A DNA stretch of 8,012 bases from Caldifarciminota bacterium (GTDB lineage: Bacteria; Hydrothermota; Tepidihabitantia; SM23-42): assembly GCA_023128195.1 (NCBI GenBank), contig JAGMEL010000172.1, positions 1 to 8,012 on the forward strand. Reading direction: 5' to 3'. A model generated the notes under the pieces. The model searched no databases. It saw nothing but the letters and a program-made list of their open reading frames with translations, and was not told the DNA's origin. The position numbers and the translations under genes were made by a program. This document shows positions 1 to 6,339 of the stretch, piece after piece. Each line of letters opens with the position of its first letter. Positions within the stretch are counted from its first letter, which is position 1.

Positions 1-1
1 C

Positions 2-469
2 ACTGCTGCTATTGACTTTGTAAAAAACCAGCCAGAAGTTGATTCTGGGAAAATAGGCTTAATGGGGTTTTCTACAGGCGCATACCTCTCATTTGCCATG
101 ATTGCATCAAGAGATGATATTTCAGCATATATTGGAAGGGCATTAATTACTTCACTTGAGGATTTAATTGCGAATCTGCAAAAGGTCAGCCCTGGTAGGA
201 AGTTTGTAGCTCCAGAAGAATATCCTAAAAGCCTTCTCCCTATTCAATCGGCAGATAAAGTAAGAACACCGGTATTTTTGATAGTTGGTGAAAAAGATGA
301 TAGAACTCCAGTTTGGATGTCAAAGGCAGTATATAATAAACTAAAAGGGCCTAAAGAACTGTGGATTGTTCCGGGTGCAGAACACGGAGGGAAAAAGGGT
401 CCTGAAATGATTAACTATCCTGAGTTTTTTATGAGAACATTATCTTTCTATGATAAGTACTTGAAATAA
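2..469 (+). CDS. alpha/beta hydrolase (dienelactone-hydrolase/peptidase S9-like), 3' part
   Basis: This is the C-terminal ~155 residues of an alpha/beta-hydrolase; the frame is open to the left edge, so the start lies outside the window. A nucleophile elbow GFSTG (bases 65-79) follows the strand GKIGLM, giving the catalytic Ser. The later strand VFLIVGEKDDRTP supplies the expected acid (Asp of KDDRTP), and VPGAEHGG supplies the catalytic His near the end, so the Ser-Asp-His triad is complete. The order and spacing fit the dienelactone hydrolase or acyl-peptidase-like group. The substrate cannot be told, because the N-terminal half and lid are missing. No signal peptide can be judged. The gene ends in TAA about 60 bases before the GIY-YIG cassette, and no clear hairpin terminator lies between them. 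An esterase/lipase or an S9 peptidase domain are the main alternatives. Confidence 0.85.
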   Translation, partial: TAAIDFVKNQPEVDSGKIGLMGFSTGAYLSFAMIASRDDISAYIGRALITSLEDLIANLQKVSPGRKFVAPEEYPKSLLPIQSADKVRTPVFLIVGEKDDRTPVWMSKAVYNKLKGPKELWIVPGAEHGGKKGPEMINYPEFFMRTLSFYDKYLK

Positions 470-528
470 CGTAAATGGCTATACATCACACAACAGCGGA
501 TAAAAGGGAAATCAAAGGTTTCCCCAAA

Positions 529-543
529 TCCCGCCCTCTATGC
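529..543. repeat. left inverted-repeat arm of the GIY-YIG cassette
   Basis: TCCCGCCCTCTATGC pairs with GCTTAGAGGGCGGGA at 774-788 with one mismatch (T at 541 against T at 776). This GC-rich block stands out from its AT-rich surroundings. The ATG at 540 lies within it. Confidence 0.75.
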
Positions 544-545
544 TA

Positions 546-770
546 ATGTATTATGTGTATATTCTGAAAAACAAAAGGACAAGCCGACTTTATATTGGTT
601 ATACTGGAGATTTAAAAAGAAAACTGGGTGAGCATAAGAAAAATAACGATAGCACTGAGTTAGTTTACTATGAAGTTTATATTTACGAAAGTCAAGCACG
701 AACAAGAGAAAGAAAATTAAAGCTTTATGGCAGTGCATGGCGAGGATTGAAGAAAAGGTTAGGATTATGA
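546..770 (+). CDS. small GIY-YIG nuclease domain protein (UPF0213/YhbQ-like)
   Basis: A 74-residue single-domain GIY-YIG protein. Visible motifs from M1 at 546 are YVY (residues 3-5) in place of GIY, YIG (16-18), the catalytic-type Arg25 in DLKRKL, His30, and the metal-binding Glu55 in ARTRERKLK. The C-terminal YGSAWRGLKKRLGL is typical of UPF0213 proteins. An in-frame ATG at 540 would add two residues; 546 is preferred because family members usually begin MYYVYIL. Compared with usual members (about 80-95 residues), the stretch between His30 and VYYE looks short, as if several residues of the common STK-x-R-P segment were lost. There is no Shine-Dalgarno sequence before the start, because the inverted repeat occupies that place, so expression is uncertain. 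The domain family includes DNA repair and homing nucleases; this protein's role is unknown. Confidence 0.8.
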   Translation: MYYVYILKNKRTSRLYIGYTGDLKRKLGEHKKNNDSTELVYYEVYIYESQARTRERKLKLYGSAWRGLKKRLGL

Positions 771-773
771 GAC

Positions 774-788
774 GCTTAGAGGGCGGGA
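774..788. repeat. right inverted-repeat arm of the GIY-YIG cassette
   Basis: GCTTAGAGGGCGGGA is the inverted partner of 529-543 (14 of 15 positions). It begins 3 bases after the TGA of the nuclease gene. Confidence 0.75.
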
Positions 789-845
789 CTTCTTTTATTG
801 GCGAGATGATCGGCGAAACAGGAATTAAACAGGAGCAATATTAAA

Positions 846-1880
846 ATGAAACTTGCTATAACCGGAGGCGCAGGATTTTTGGGTTTTCATCTGTGTAATA
901 AGCTGGCTGACAAATTCGATGAAATATTTGTCATCGATATTGCATCTATTGTCACTACGGAATATCCCAGCAGTGTCAAGTATTTCAATGTTGATGTTCG
1001 AGATTTTGCAGTTCTGAATAAAATACTTGCAAATGCTGACGCTATTGTTCATGGAGCAGCAGCTTTACCATTGTGGAAAAAAAAGGATATTTTCAGCACG
1101 AATGTTCAAGGCACAAGAAATGTCTTTGAATCTGCTGTGAAGAATGGTGTAAAGAGGGTTGTTTTTGTATCTTCAACAGCTGTATATGGCGTTCCTGAAA
1201 AGCATCCTATTTACGAGAAGGACCAGCTTATTGGCGTGGGATCATACGGAGAAAGCAAGATTGAAGCGGAAAAGATATGCAGAGAGTATCGGCAGAAAGG
1301 TTTGTGCGTTCCCATAGTTCGACCAAAGACTTTTATTGGGACAGGTAGACTCGGTGTGTTCCAAATCTTATACGATTGGGTCGAAAGTGGAAAAAAGATC
1401 CCGATAATAGGGAATGGAAATAATCGCTATCAATTGCTGGAAGTTGATGATCTTGTGGACGCAATTTATTTAACTTTAACATTGCCAGCAGACAAGGTCA
1501 ATGAAACTTTCAACATCGGGGCAAAGAAATTTAGTACCGTGTTAGAAGATGTTGGTTCTTTATGTGATTTTGCTACAACCAATGCCCGCGTTATGCCAAC
1601 CCCATCTTGGCTTGTAAAGCCTCTGCTTGAAATACTCTGGATGTTACGGCTTTCGCCCTTATACAAATGGATTTATGGTACAGCAGATACCGATTCTTTT
1701 GTGTCGATAGAAAAAGCGGAAAATATACTTGGTTGGTTACCCAAATTTAGCAACGCGCAAGCATTGATAAAATCATATAGATGGTATCTTGAGCACTGTC
1801 ATAATCTCGAAAAGTCTGGTATTACCCATCGTGTTGCGTGGAAACAGGGGATATTGGCATTGTTTAAGTGGTTTTTATGA
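846..1880 (+). CDS. NAD-dependent epimerase/dehydratase (extended SDR)
   Basis: A complete 344-residue extended short-chain dehydrogenase/reductase, near the usual length for UDP-sugar epimerases and 3-beta-HSD-like enzymes. The N-terminal Rossmann motif GGAGFLG (residues 7-13) binds NAD(P), and the acidic VIDI at the end of beta-2 suggests NAD(H). The active site shows VFVSST (Ser109-Ser110-Thr111) and YGESK with Tyr134 and Lys138. The segment VRPKTFIGTGRLGVFQILYDW and the following LLEVDDLVDAIYL are typical of the epimerase family. The C-terminal tail (GITHRVAWKQGILALFKWFL) is amphipathic or hydrophobic and might touch the membrane. The start is supported by AGGAG at 831-835, 10 bases upstream. 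A role in nucleotide-sugar or surface-polysaccharide metabolism is plausible, but the substrate cannot be assigned. It is followed by a degraded methyltransferase, so any original partner genes are lost. Confidence 0.9.
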   Translation: MKLAITGGAGFLGFHLCNKLADKFDEIFVIDIASIVTTEYPSSVKYFNVDVRDFAVLNKILANADAIVHGAAALPLWKKKDIFSTNVQGTRNVFESAVKNGVKRVVFVSSTAVYGVPEKHPIYEKDQLIGVGSYGESKIEAEKICREYRQKGLCVPIVRPKTFIGTGRLGVFQILYDWVESGKKIPIIGNGNNRYQLLEVDDLVDAIYLTLTLPADKVNETFNIGAKKFSTVLEDVGSLCDFATTNARVMPTPSWLVKPLLEILWMLRLSPLYKWIYGTADTDSFVSIEKAENILGWLPKFSNAQALIKSYRWYLEHCHNLEKSGITHRVAWKQGILALFKWFL

Positions 1881-1945
1881 AATTCCAAAAATTGTTGCTC
1901 TGCCTATCAGCGGAGTCCGTAGGAAAAACTCATTTTTGACAGTAA

Positions 1946-2143
1946 TATATCCTTGCGTTATGTAAAAAAACTGTATATCCTACACCCTATACTTACTTCT
2001 ACCCGCAGTGTATCTTTAGTGATGTTAACGGGAAGGATGTTCTCTGCCTGGCATCAGGTGGTGGCCAGCAGTCCGTAGTATTTTGTCTTCTGGGTGCGCG
2101 AGTGACTGTGCTGGATTTAGCTGAAGGTCAACTAAAATCTTGA
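1946..2143 (+). pseudogene. SAM-dependent methyltransferase fragment (both ends missing)
   Basis: This frame opens after a TAA at 1943 and has no usable start. It reads TPYTYFYPQCIFSDVNGKDV, then VLCLASGGGQQSVVF and GARVTVLDLAEGQLKS, then TGA at 2141. The glycine-rich block after a beta strand is motif I of class I SAM-dependent methyltransferases, and the acidic end of VTVLDL is motif II, which binds the SAM ribose. A functional enzyme needs about 150 more residues after this point and an N-terminal helix before it; both are absent. The similarity stops abruptly at about 2136-2141, where the nikR promoter begins, so this looks like a breakpoint scar. The fragment is on the same strand as the epimerase and may once have formed an operon with it. 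Identification rests on recognising the motifs, not on an alignment. Confidence 0.7.
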
Positions 2144-2167
2144 CTTTGGATTTGTTTTATATATAAT
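2140..2167 (+). promoter_or_regulatory. sigma70-type promoter of the nikR operon
   Basis: TTGACT (-35, 2140-2145), a 16-bp spacer, and a perfect TATAAT (-10, 2162-2167) predict a start near 2174. The -10 hexamer is the first half of the left arm of the palindrome at 2162-2187, so a bound repressor would block RNA polymerase. The -35 box overlaps the stop codon of the methyltransferase fragment. Confidence 0.75.
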
Positions 2168-2187
2168 CGTAATGTATTACGATTATA
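2162..2187. promoter_or_regulatory. perfect 26-bp palindromic operator, probably NikR-binding
   Basis: Two exact 12-bp inverted arms, TATAATCGTAAT and ATTACGATTATA, flank a central GT (2174-2175). The site covers the -10 box and the predicted transcription start, and lies 51 bases before the nikR start codon. NikR is a ribbon-helix-helix tetramer that binds two separated half-sites and often controls its own operon. Here the outer blocks TATAATC and GATTATA are 12 bp apart, shorter than the 16-bp gap of the E. coli nik operator (GTATGA-N16-TCATAC), and the half-site sequence differs. Autoregulation by the adjacent gene is inference. Confidence 0.7.
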
Positions 2188-2238
2188 AAAAAAGTAACAC
2201 AGTATATTTAGACTTTGAATTTAGAGGGAAGGAGTGAG

Positions 2239-2658
2239 ATGGCTGAAGCCGTGAGGTTTGGTATTTCGATGAGCAAGGAATTGCTTAGGGATTTTGATCG
2301 CCTTATATCAAAGATTGGTTATCCAAATCGTTCAGAGGCAATTAGAAACTTGATTCGTGAACGCCTGGTTCAGCAGGAATGGGAGGCATCTGATGAGGAA
2401 ACGATCGGAGCTATTACAATTGTTTATAGCCATGAGGTTAGAGAATTGACCGAGAGGCTCACCGAACTCCAGCACAAGTTCTGTCGACAGATAATTTCGA
2501 CGATGCATATTCATCTTGATAAACATAATTGTCTTGAGATATTGGCAGTAAAAGGAAAAGGCCGGGAACTTAAGAAAATTGCAGACAGATTATTAAGCAC
2601 CAAAGGAATTAAACATGGGAGGTTAACGACAACAACAACCGGTAAGAAATTATTATGA
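2239..2658 (+). CDS. nikR: nickel-responsive transcriptional regulator NikR
   Basis: A 139-residue NikR, close to the 133 of E. coli. Residues 4-45 form the ribbon-helix-helix DNA-binding domain (VRFGISMSKELL strand, NRSEAIRNLIRERL helix), followed by a linker and the ACT-like metal-binding, tetramerising domain. The four high-affinity Ni(II) ligands are present as His79 (LQHKF), His90 and His92 (MHIHL) and Cys98 (HNCLEI). Their spacing of 11, 2 and 6 is identical to His76/87/89/Cys95 of E. coli NikR. The chosen ATG at 2239 has GGAAGGAG immediately upstream; a TTG at 2215 would add eight residues but has no clear ribosome site. As the first gene after the palindromic operator it probably represses the whole downstream operon when nickel is plentiful. 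Other metals can bind NikR, but these ligands point to nickel sensing. Confidence 0.95.
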   Translation: MAEAVRFGISMSKELLRDFDRLISKIGYPNRSEAIRNLIRERLVQQEWEASDEETIGAITIVYSHEVRELTERLTELQHKFCRQIISTMHIHLDKHNCLEILAVKGKGRELKKIADRLLSTKGIKHGRLTTTTTGKKLL

Positions 2659-2912
2659 TAAGTTTTTTACATATAAGTGTTACGAAATTAATATTCGTGC
2701 TATTAATGATGTTTATGAAGATAATTGAAAAAGAAACAAGAAGACAAGACGACAATGAGGTCCTTCACTTTCTGTGGGAAGTTAGGGATGCTCAATTTTA
2801 CAACTTCCGTAAATTATCTCATAAAATGAGATTAAATTTAAGAGAATCCCGTTCCATATTTATGGAGTGGGACAAACCAAAGATTTTGTTAAAATTGGCA
2901 AAAAGGAGGTAA
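2655..2912 (+). CDS. small unknown ORF, possible N-terminal membrane segment
   Basis: An 85-residue ORF that I do not recognise. Its ATG overlaps the nikR stop as ATGA. Its TAA at 2910-2912 follows directly on the AGGAGG of the receptor gene, whose ATG lies 2 bases further on, so it fills the nikR-receptor gap exactly. That fit is what one expects of a translationally coupled gene. Residues 3-20 (SFLHISVTKLIFVLLMMF) are hydrophobic and could form one membrane segment or a signal anchor. The remainder is charged and basic, ending in LKLAKRR, with no cysteine or histidine cluster. It has no Shine-Dalgarno sequence of its own and could be a chance ORF in an operon spacer. Confidence 0.35.
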   Translation: MISFLHISVTKLIFVLLMMFMKIIEKETRRQDDNEVLHFLWEVRDAQFYNFRKLSHKMRLNLRESRSIFMEWDKPKILLKLAKRR

Positions 2913-2914
2913 AG

Positions 2915-4750
2915 ATGCTGAGAGCAATGATTGTAGCTGCTGTGGTATGTGGTATTTTTATAAACCATGCTACAGGTGAAGAGGTCTCCATAGATACAAT
3001 AGGTCCGTATTACCTTGACGAGATCGTGGTGACGGCAACGAGGTATGAAATGGCATTAAAAGACCTCTCGGCAACTGTGAGTGTTGTTACTGAAGATGAT
3101 ATTGATGCTTTGAATCTTCATAATAGCACAGATGCATTAGCGAACTTACCAGGTGTGTTTATAGAGAAAACAGGTAATTTCGGAAGAGCTGATGTTGATA
3201 TACGGGGGATTGGTGACAGGGGAAGATCGGTCATGGTATTGATCGATGGTAGGCCTGTGAAAATGAGTTTATTCGGCTGTACAATTACTCACTCGTTGCC
3301 TATGGATAATGTTAAGCGTATTGAAGTTATCCGAGGTCCTGCATCAGTTCTTTACGGGTCGGATGCACTTGGCGGTGTGATAAATATTATAACCAAAAAG
3401 CCCAGAGAGCAGTTTGAAGGTGATGTTATTGCCTCTTATGGGAATTTTAATACGCAACAATATAGGCTCAGAACCGGTGGTAACCTTGATAGGATAAATT
3501 TCTATGCTACGGGTGACTATCGAATTAGTGATGGACATTTAGGTAACTCAGTGTATGATGGTAAAAACTTTACGGGTCGATTGGGTTATAAAGTAAATGA
3601 CAATATTAATGCTGTAATTACCGGTAAGTATTTTGATGGTTACAAAGAGGAGCCGTTGCGATCGACTGATCCTGATACCATAACCTCGGATGTTTGGAAT
3701 GATTATGAGCGTTGGGCAGTCGATTTTACAACTACTGGTAAATGGCAACAATTAGATTTAATGGTTAAGGCGTACCGTAATTTTGGTGAACATGAGTTTT
3801 CTGATGGTTGGCATTCAAGGGATTATACTAATGGATTTATGATGCAGGGTAGTGCTGGACTACTAAATGGTAATAAACTCACAATCGGTGGTGATTTTCG
3901 ACAGCAAGCTGGTGAGAGGGTTGAGACGGATTCTGCGCCTTGGCAAAAATACGAGTACGGTGTTTTCTTCCATGATGAACAGATTCTGTTTGATAGGATT
4001 GTCCTGACCTTCGGTGTCCGTTATAATAAAGACGAGATCGCCGGTGGTGATATATGCCCACAGGTTGGGTGTGTGATACATCCAATCGACGGGACAATTA
4101 TCAGGGCAGCTGTAAATAAGGGGTTCCGTTCTCCACAGATTAATGAATTATATCTTTTTCCAGCTTCTAATACTGATCTGGAACCTGAGGTTGTCTGGAA
4201 TTATGAAGTGGGATTGAACCAGAGGATTATTCAGGGTTTAAATATTGAGGCAGCTGCGTTTTTAATGAAGGGAAAAAATCTGATTGAGCTTGAGCAAAAT
4301 CCTGAGCCGCCGCCAATGTATTTGTTTATGAATACTGGAACTTTTGAATTCCGTGGTTTCGAGATTGGTTTAATAGCCCGTTTCAAAAATAACATATCAG
4401 CGAAAATATATCATTCATATCTTGATCCCCAAGAAAAAACAACAGGCAGGCCAATGAATAAGACTGATGTCAATGTAAAGTTGTCTTATGCCTCTTTTGG
4501 TCTTGGTTTAAATGGCCAGTATGTTACTGATTACTTTGCTGCTGATAGTTCACAAGAACCGATTGATGATTATTATGTTTTTAACGGTAAAATGATATAT
4601 GAACTACCATTCGGTCTGCAACCTTTTTTTGCTGTTGATAATATATTAGATGAGGATTATGAGATATATGTTAATCTGCCGGGTGGTTCGGCGGGACTTT
4701 ATAAAATGCCTGGGCGGACTTACACTTTTGGTATCCAGTGGAAGTTTTGA
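2915..4750 (+). CDS. TonB-dependent outer-membrane receptor, putative nickel/metallophore uptake
   Basis: A complete 611-residue TonB-dependent transporter. The start at ATG 2915 is fixed by AAGGAGGT at 2903-2910; a GTG at 2867 in frame is less likely because translation from there would put a charged stretch before the signal peptide. Residues 1-21 form a signal peptide (MLRAMIVAAVVCGIFINHATG). The TonB box is DEIVVTAT (35-42). The plug domain follows (about 46-165) with VMVLIDGRPV and RIEVIRGPASVLYGSDALGG. The rest is a beta barrel ending in YTFGIQWKF with the terminal aromatic used by the BAM machinery. Overall it resembles the BtuB/vitamin B12 and siderophore receptor group. Its place after nikR and before a metal ABC transporter argues for nickel or a nickel chelate as cargo, energised by TonB-ExbBD encoded elsewhere. 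Cobalamin, iron or zinc chelates cannot be excluded from sequence alone. Confidence 0.92.
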   Translation: MLRAMIVAAVVCGIFINHATGEEVSIDTIGPYYLDEIVVTATRYEMALKDLSATVSVVTEDDIDALNLHNSTDALANLPGVFIEKTGNFGRADVDIRGIGDRGRSVMVLIDGRPVKMSLFGCTITHSLPMDNVKRIEVIRGPASVLYGSDALGGVINIITKKPREQFEGDVIASYGNFNTQQYRLRTGGNLDRINFYATGDYRISDGHLGNSVYDGKNFTGRLGYKVNDNINAVITGKYFDGYKEEPLRSTDPDTITSDVWNDYERWAVDFTTTGKWQQLDLMVKAYRNFGEHEFSDGWHSRDYTNGFMMQGSAGLLNGNKLTIGGDFRQQAGERVETDSAPWQKYEYGVFFHDEQILFDRIVLTFGVRYNKDEIAGGDICPQVGCVIHPIDGTIIRAAVNKGFRSPQINELYLFPASNTDLEPEVVWNYEVGLNQRIIQGLNIEAAAFLMKGKNLIELEQNPEPPPMYLFMNTGTFEFRGFEIGLIARFKNNISAKIYHSYLDPQEKTTGRPMNKTDVNVKLSYASFGLGLNGQYVTDYFAADSSQEPIDDYYVFNGKMIYELPFGLQPFFAVDNILDEDYEIYVNLPGGSAGLYKMPGRTYTFGIQWKF

Positions 4751-4762
4751 TCCGGTGAGTTC

Positions 4763-5572
4763 ATGATAAAACCTAAGAAAATAATTCTGTTGTCTCTGTG
4801 TTTATTTATCCTGGAAGTAAACCTAAGGTGTGAGATACCTTCAACTGGTAAGATTAAAATAACAACCACAACGTCATTACTCGGGTCAATAGTCAAAGCG
4901 ATTGGCAGAGAAAAAATTGACATTACAATAATTGTGCCAGCTGGAATGTGTCCAGGGCACTTTGACATTAAACCTGGCAGTGTCAAGAGCCTCACTGATT
5001 CAAGGGTTCTTCTTAATCATGGATGGGAGAAGTGGGTCAGTAAGCTGCTTGATGCAGCAGAAAATAAACCGGTACTCCGTACGGTTGATGCAAAGGGCAA
5101 TTTGATGGTACCCGAGACAAATAAGAGGGCAGCTGAGAATATTGCTGCTCTTTTATGCTCTCTTGATCAGGATCATAAAGCGTATTACACTCAAAATTTG
5201 GCTTTGTATAAGACGGTAATTGATTCAATAGGAAAATTAATTAAAGAAGAAGCAAGATCAATTCAGAACACCAAGGTCGTCAGTTCAGAACTCCAGGAAG
5301 AGTTCTTGAAATGGTTAGGTCTTGATGTTGTAATGACCTATGGGCGGGCGGAAGATTTAACGCCCAAGAAGCTTTTTCAACTAATCAATAAGGCAAAAAA
5401 AGAAAAGGTTGAGCTCGTTATAGATAATCTACAAAGTGGTCCTGATACAGGTATGAATATTGCCGAGGAGATTGGTGCAAAACAGATTAATCTTACCAAC
5501 TTTCCTTTAAAAGGGTCATATCCTGATGCCCTCGTAGAGAATTTCAAAACTATTATACAGGCATTACAATGA
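4763..5572 (+). CDS. TroA/ZnuA-like metal ABC transporter substrate-binding protein (unusual site)
   Basis: A 269-residue periplasmic solute-binding protein of the cluster A-I (TroA/ZnuA) family. A hydrophobic N-terminus (IILLSLCLFILEV) acts as a signal peptide; the following NLRC is a poor lipobox because Arg sits before Cys. The first lobe has KITTTTSLLGSIVKAI and the ligand loop VPAGMCPGHFDIKPGSVKSL, where His66 takes the place of the first canonical His, with Cys63 nearby. LLNHGWEKW matches the family's N-G-x-x-E-x-W region. The second canonical His (in PHxWL) falls in NLMVPE, the third (in a HxAFxY-like segment) in VSSELQEEF, and the late acidic ligand falls in NLTNFP, so three of the four usual ligands appear to be missing. 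It starts 12 bases after the receptor stop with GGTGAG as ribosome site and overlaps the ATPase by 4 bases. The context suggests nickel or a nickel complex. Confidence 0.88.
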   Translation: MIKPKKIILLSLCLFILEVNLRCEIPSTGKIKITTTTSLLGSIVKAIGREKIDITIIVPAGMCPGHFDIKPGSVKSLTDSRVLLNHGWEKWVSKLLDAAENKPVLRTVDAKGNLMVPETNKRAAENIAALLCSLDQDHKAYYTQNLALYKTVIDSIGKLIKEEARSIQNTKVVSSELQEEFLKWLGLDVVMTYGRAEDLTPKKLFQLINKAKKEKVELVIDNLQSGPDTGMNIAEEIGAKQINLTNFPLKGSYPDALVENFKTIIQALQ

Positions 5573-6339
5573 TTTGGGATATCGAGATTGAAAAAGCAAC
5601 AATCTCGTATCGTGAGCATATAGCTTTAAAAAATGTTTCATTAAATGTAAAAAAAGGTAGTTTTATCGCAGTCGTGGGTCCAAATGGTGCAGGAAAGACA
5701 ACACTACTTACACTGATAAATGGTCTGGGCAGGTTACGGAGCGGTGTTGTGAGAATTTTTAATACAAGAATCAACAAAAATAATATTAGCAGGATTCGTA
5801 AAGAAATTGGATATGTTCCACAACATATCATTATTGACCCGCGCATGCCGATATCTGTATATGACGTTGTGATGCTGGGTAGATATGGGAAGATAGGATT
5901 ATTTCGACGTCCTGATAAAAGGGACCGTAAGTTTGTTGATAAAGTTTGCGAAAGAGTTGGTATAAATCACCTTAGGAAAAAACCGATTGGTCATCTATCT
6001 GGTGGTGAACAGCAAAAGGTTTCACTTGCCAGGGCATTAGCTCAAGATCCCAGGATACTGCTTCTTGATGAGCCCACAGCAAATCTTGATCCCAGGGCAC
6101 AGAATGATATGGTTAATTTAATAGAGCAGATATATACGAAAGAGAAAATAACTATAGTTTTTGTTACACATTTACTCAGTCATCTGCCGCACGTGTGTTC
6201 TGATGCGATTTTGCTAAAGGAAGGAAAAATTATTGCTTCGGGAATGATCAGTGAAATCTTTACAGAGAAAAGGCTTTCAGAATTGTACGACTATAAAATT
6301 ATGCCTCCACATATGAACAGGGTTGGATACAATGTTTGA
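5569..6339 (+). CDS. metal ABC transporter ATP-binding protein (ZnuC-like)
   Basis: A 256-residue ABC ATPase with every motif intact: Walker A GPNGAGKTT (37-45), Q-loop Gln85 in YVPQH, signature LSGGE (143-147), Walker B ILLLDEP with Asp167 and Glu168, D-loop NLDP, and H-loop His201 in VTH. The segment MPISVYDVVMLGRYGKIGLFRRP is typical of the zinc/manganese (ZnuC/MntB/TroB) subfamily, whose members carry a similar VxxGRYG stretch. It forms a cytoplasmic homodimer that drives the permease encoded next. The ATG lies in ATGA shared with the binding-protein stop, which implies translational coupling. The zinc-type label reflects family; NikR in the same operon argues for nickel instead. Confidence 0.95.
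   Translation: MIWDIEIEKATISYREHIALKNVSLNVKKGSFIAVVGPNGAGKTTLLTLINGLGRLRSGVVRIFNTRINKNNISRIRKEIGYVPQHIIIDPRMPISVYDVVMLGRYGKIGLFRRPDKRDRKFVDKVCERVGINHLRKKPIGHLSGGEQQKVSLARALAQDPRILLLDEPTANLDPRAQNDMVNLIEQIYTKEKITIVFVTHLLSHLPHVCSDAILLKEGKIIASGMISEIFTEKRLSELYDYKIMPPHMNRVGYNV

Larger units (their letters stand above)
529..788 (+). mobile_element. GIY-YIG cassette bounded by inverted repeats (candidate small mobile element)
   Basis: A ~260-bp unit consists of a left arm TCCCGCCCTCTATGC (529-543), one small GIY-YIG nuclease ORF, and a right arm GCTTAGAGGGCGGGA (774-788). The arms are inverted copies matching at 14 of 15 positions, with 12 consecutive matches at the outer ends. The gene starts inside or just after the left arm and stops 3 bases before the right arm, so the repeats fit the gene tightly. 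I could not find a convincing target-site duplication on either side. That the unit moves, or moved, is inference from this architecture. The alternative is a chance or regulatory inverted repeat pairing the two ends of the mRNA. Confidence 0.5.

Noticed and set aside
538..738. Minus-strand ORF across the GIY-YIG gene
   Set aside because: It is antisense to a gene with clear motifs, has no ribosome site, and its product shows no domain.
1077..1084. Run of eight A in the epimerase as a slippery or phase-variable site
   Set aside because: It encodes Lys-Lys-Lys in an uninterrupted frame, with no alternative frame or stimulating hairpin evident.
1913..1937. Possible terminator after the epimerase (GAGT...ACTC then ATTTTT)
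   Set aside because: The stem is only 4 bp with an 11-base loop, too weak to call.
2670..2700. Second NikR-like site (TTACGAAATTAATATTCGTGC) before the receptor
   Set aside because: It shares only TTACGA with the operator arms, is an imperfect palindrome in AT-rich DNA, and there is no good promoter beside it.
3863..4097. Two overlapping minus-strand ORFs inside the receptor gene
   Set aside because: Both lie antisense to a well-supported barrel coding region and have no recognisable product or ribosome site.
5553..5846. 97-codon minus-strand ORF over the ATPase start
   Set aside because: It is antisense to the Walker A region, and its hydrophobic composition comes from complementing lysine- and asparagine-rich codons.
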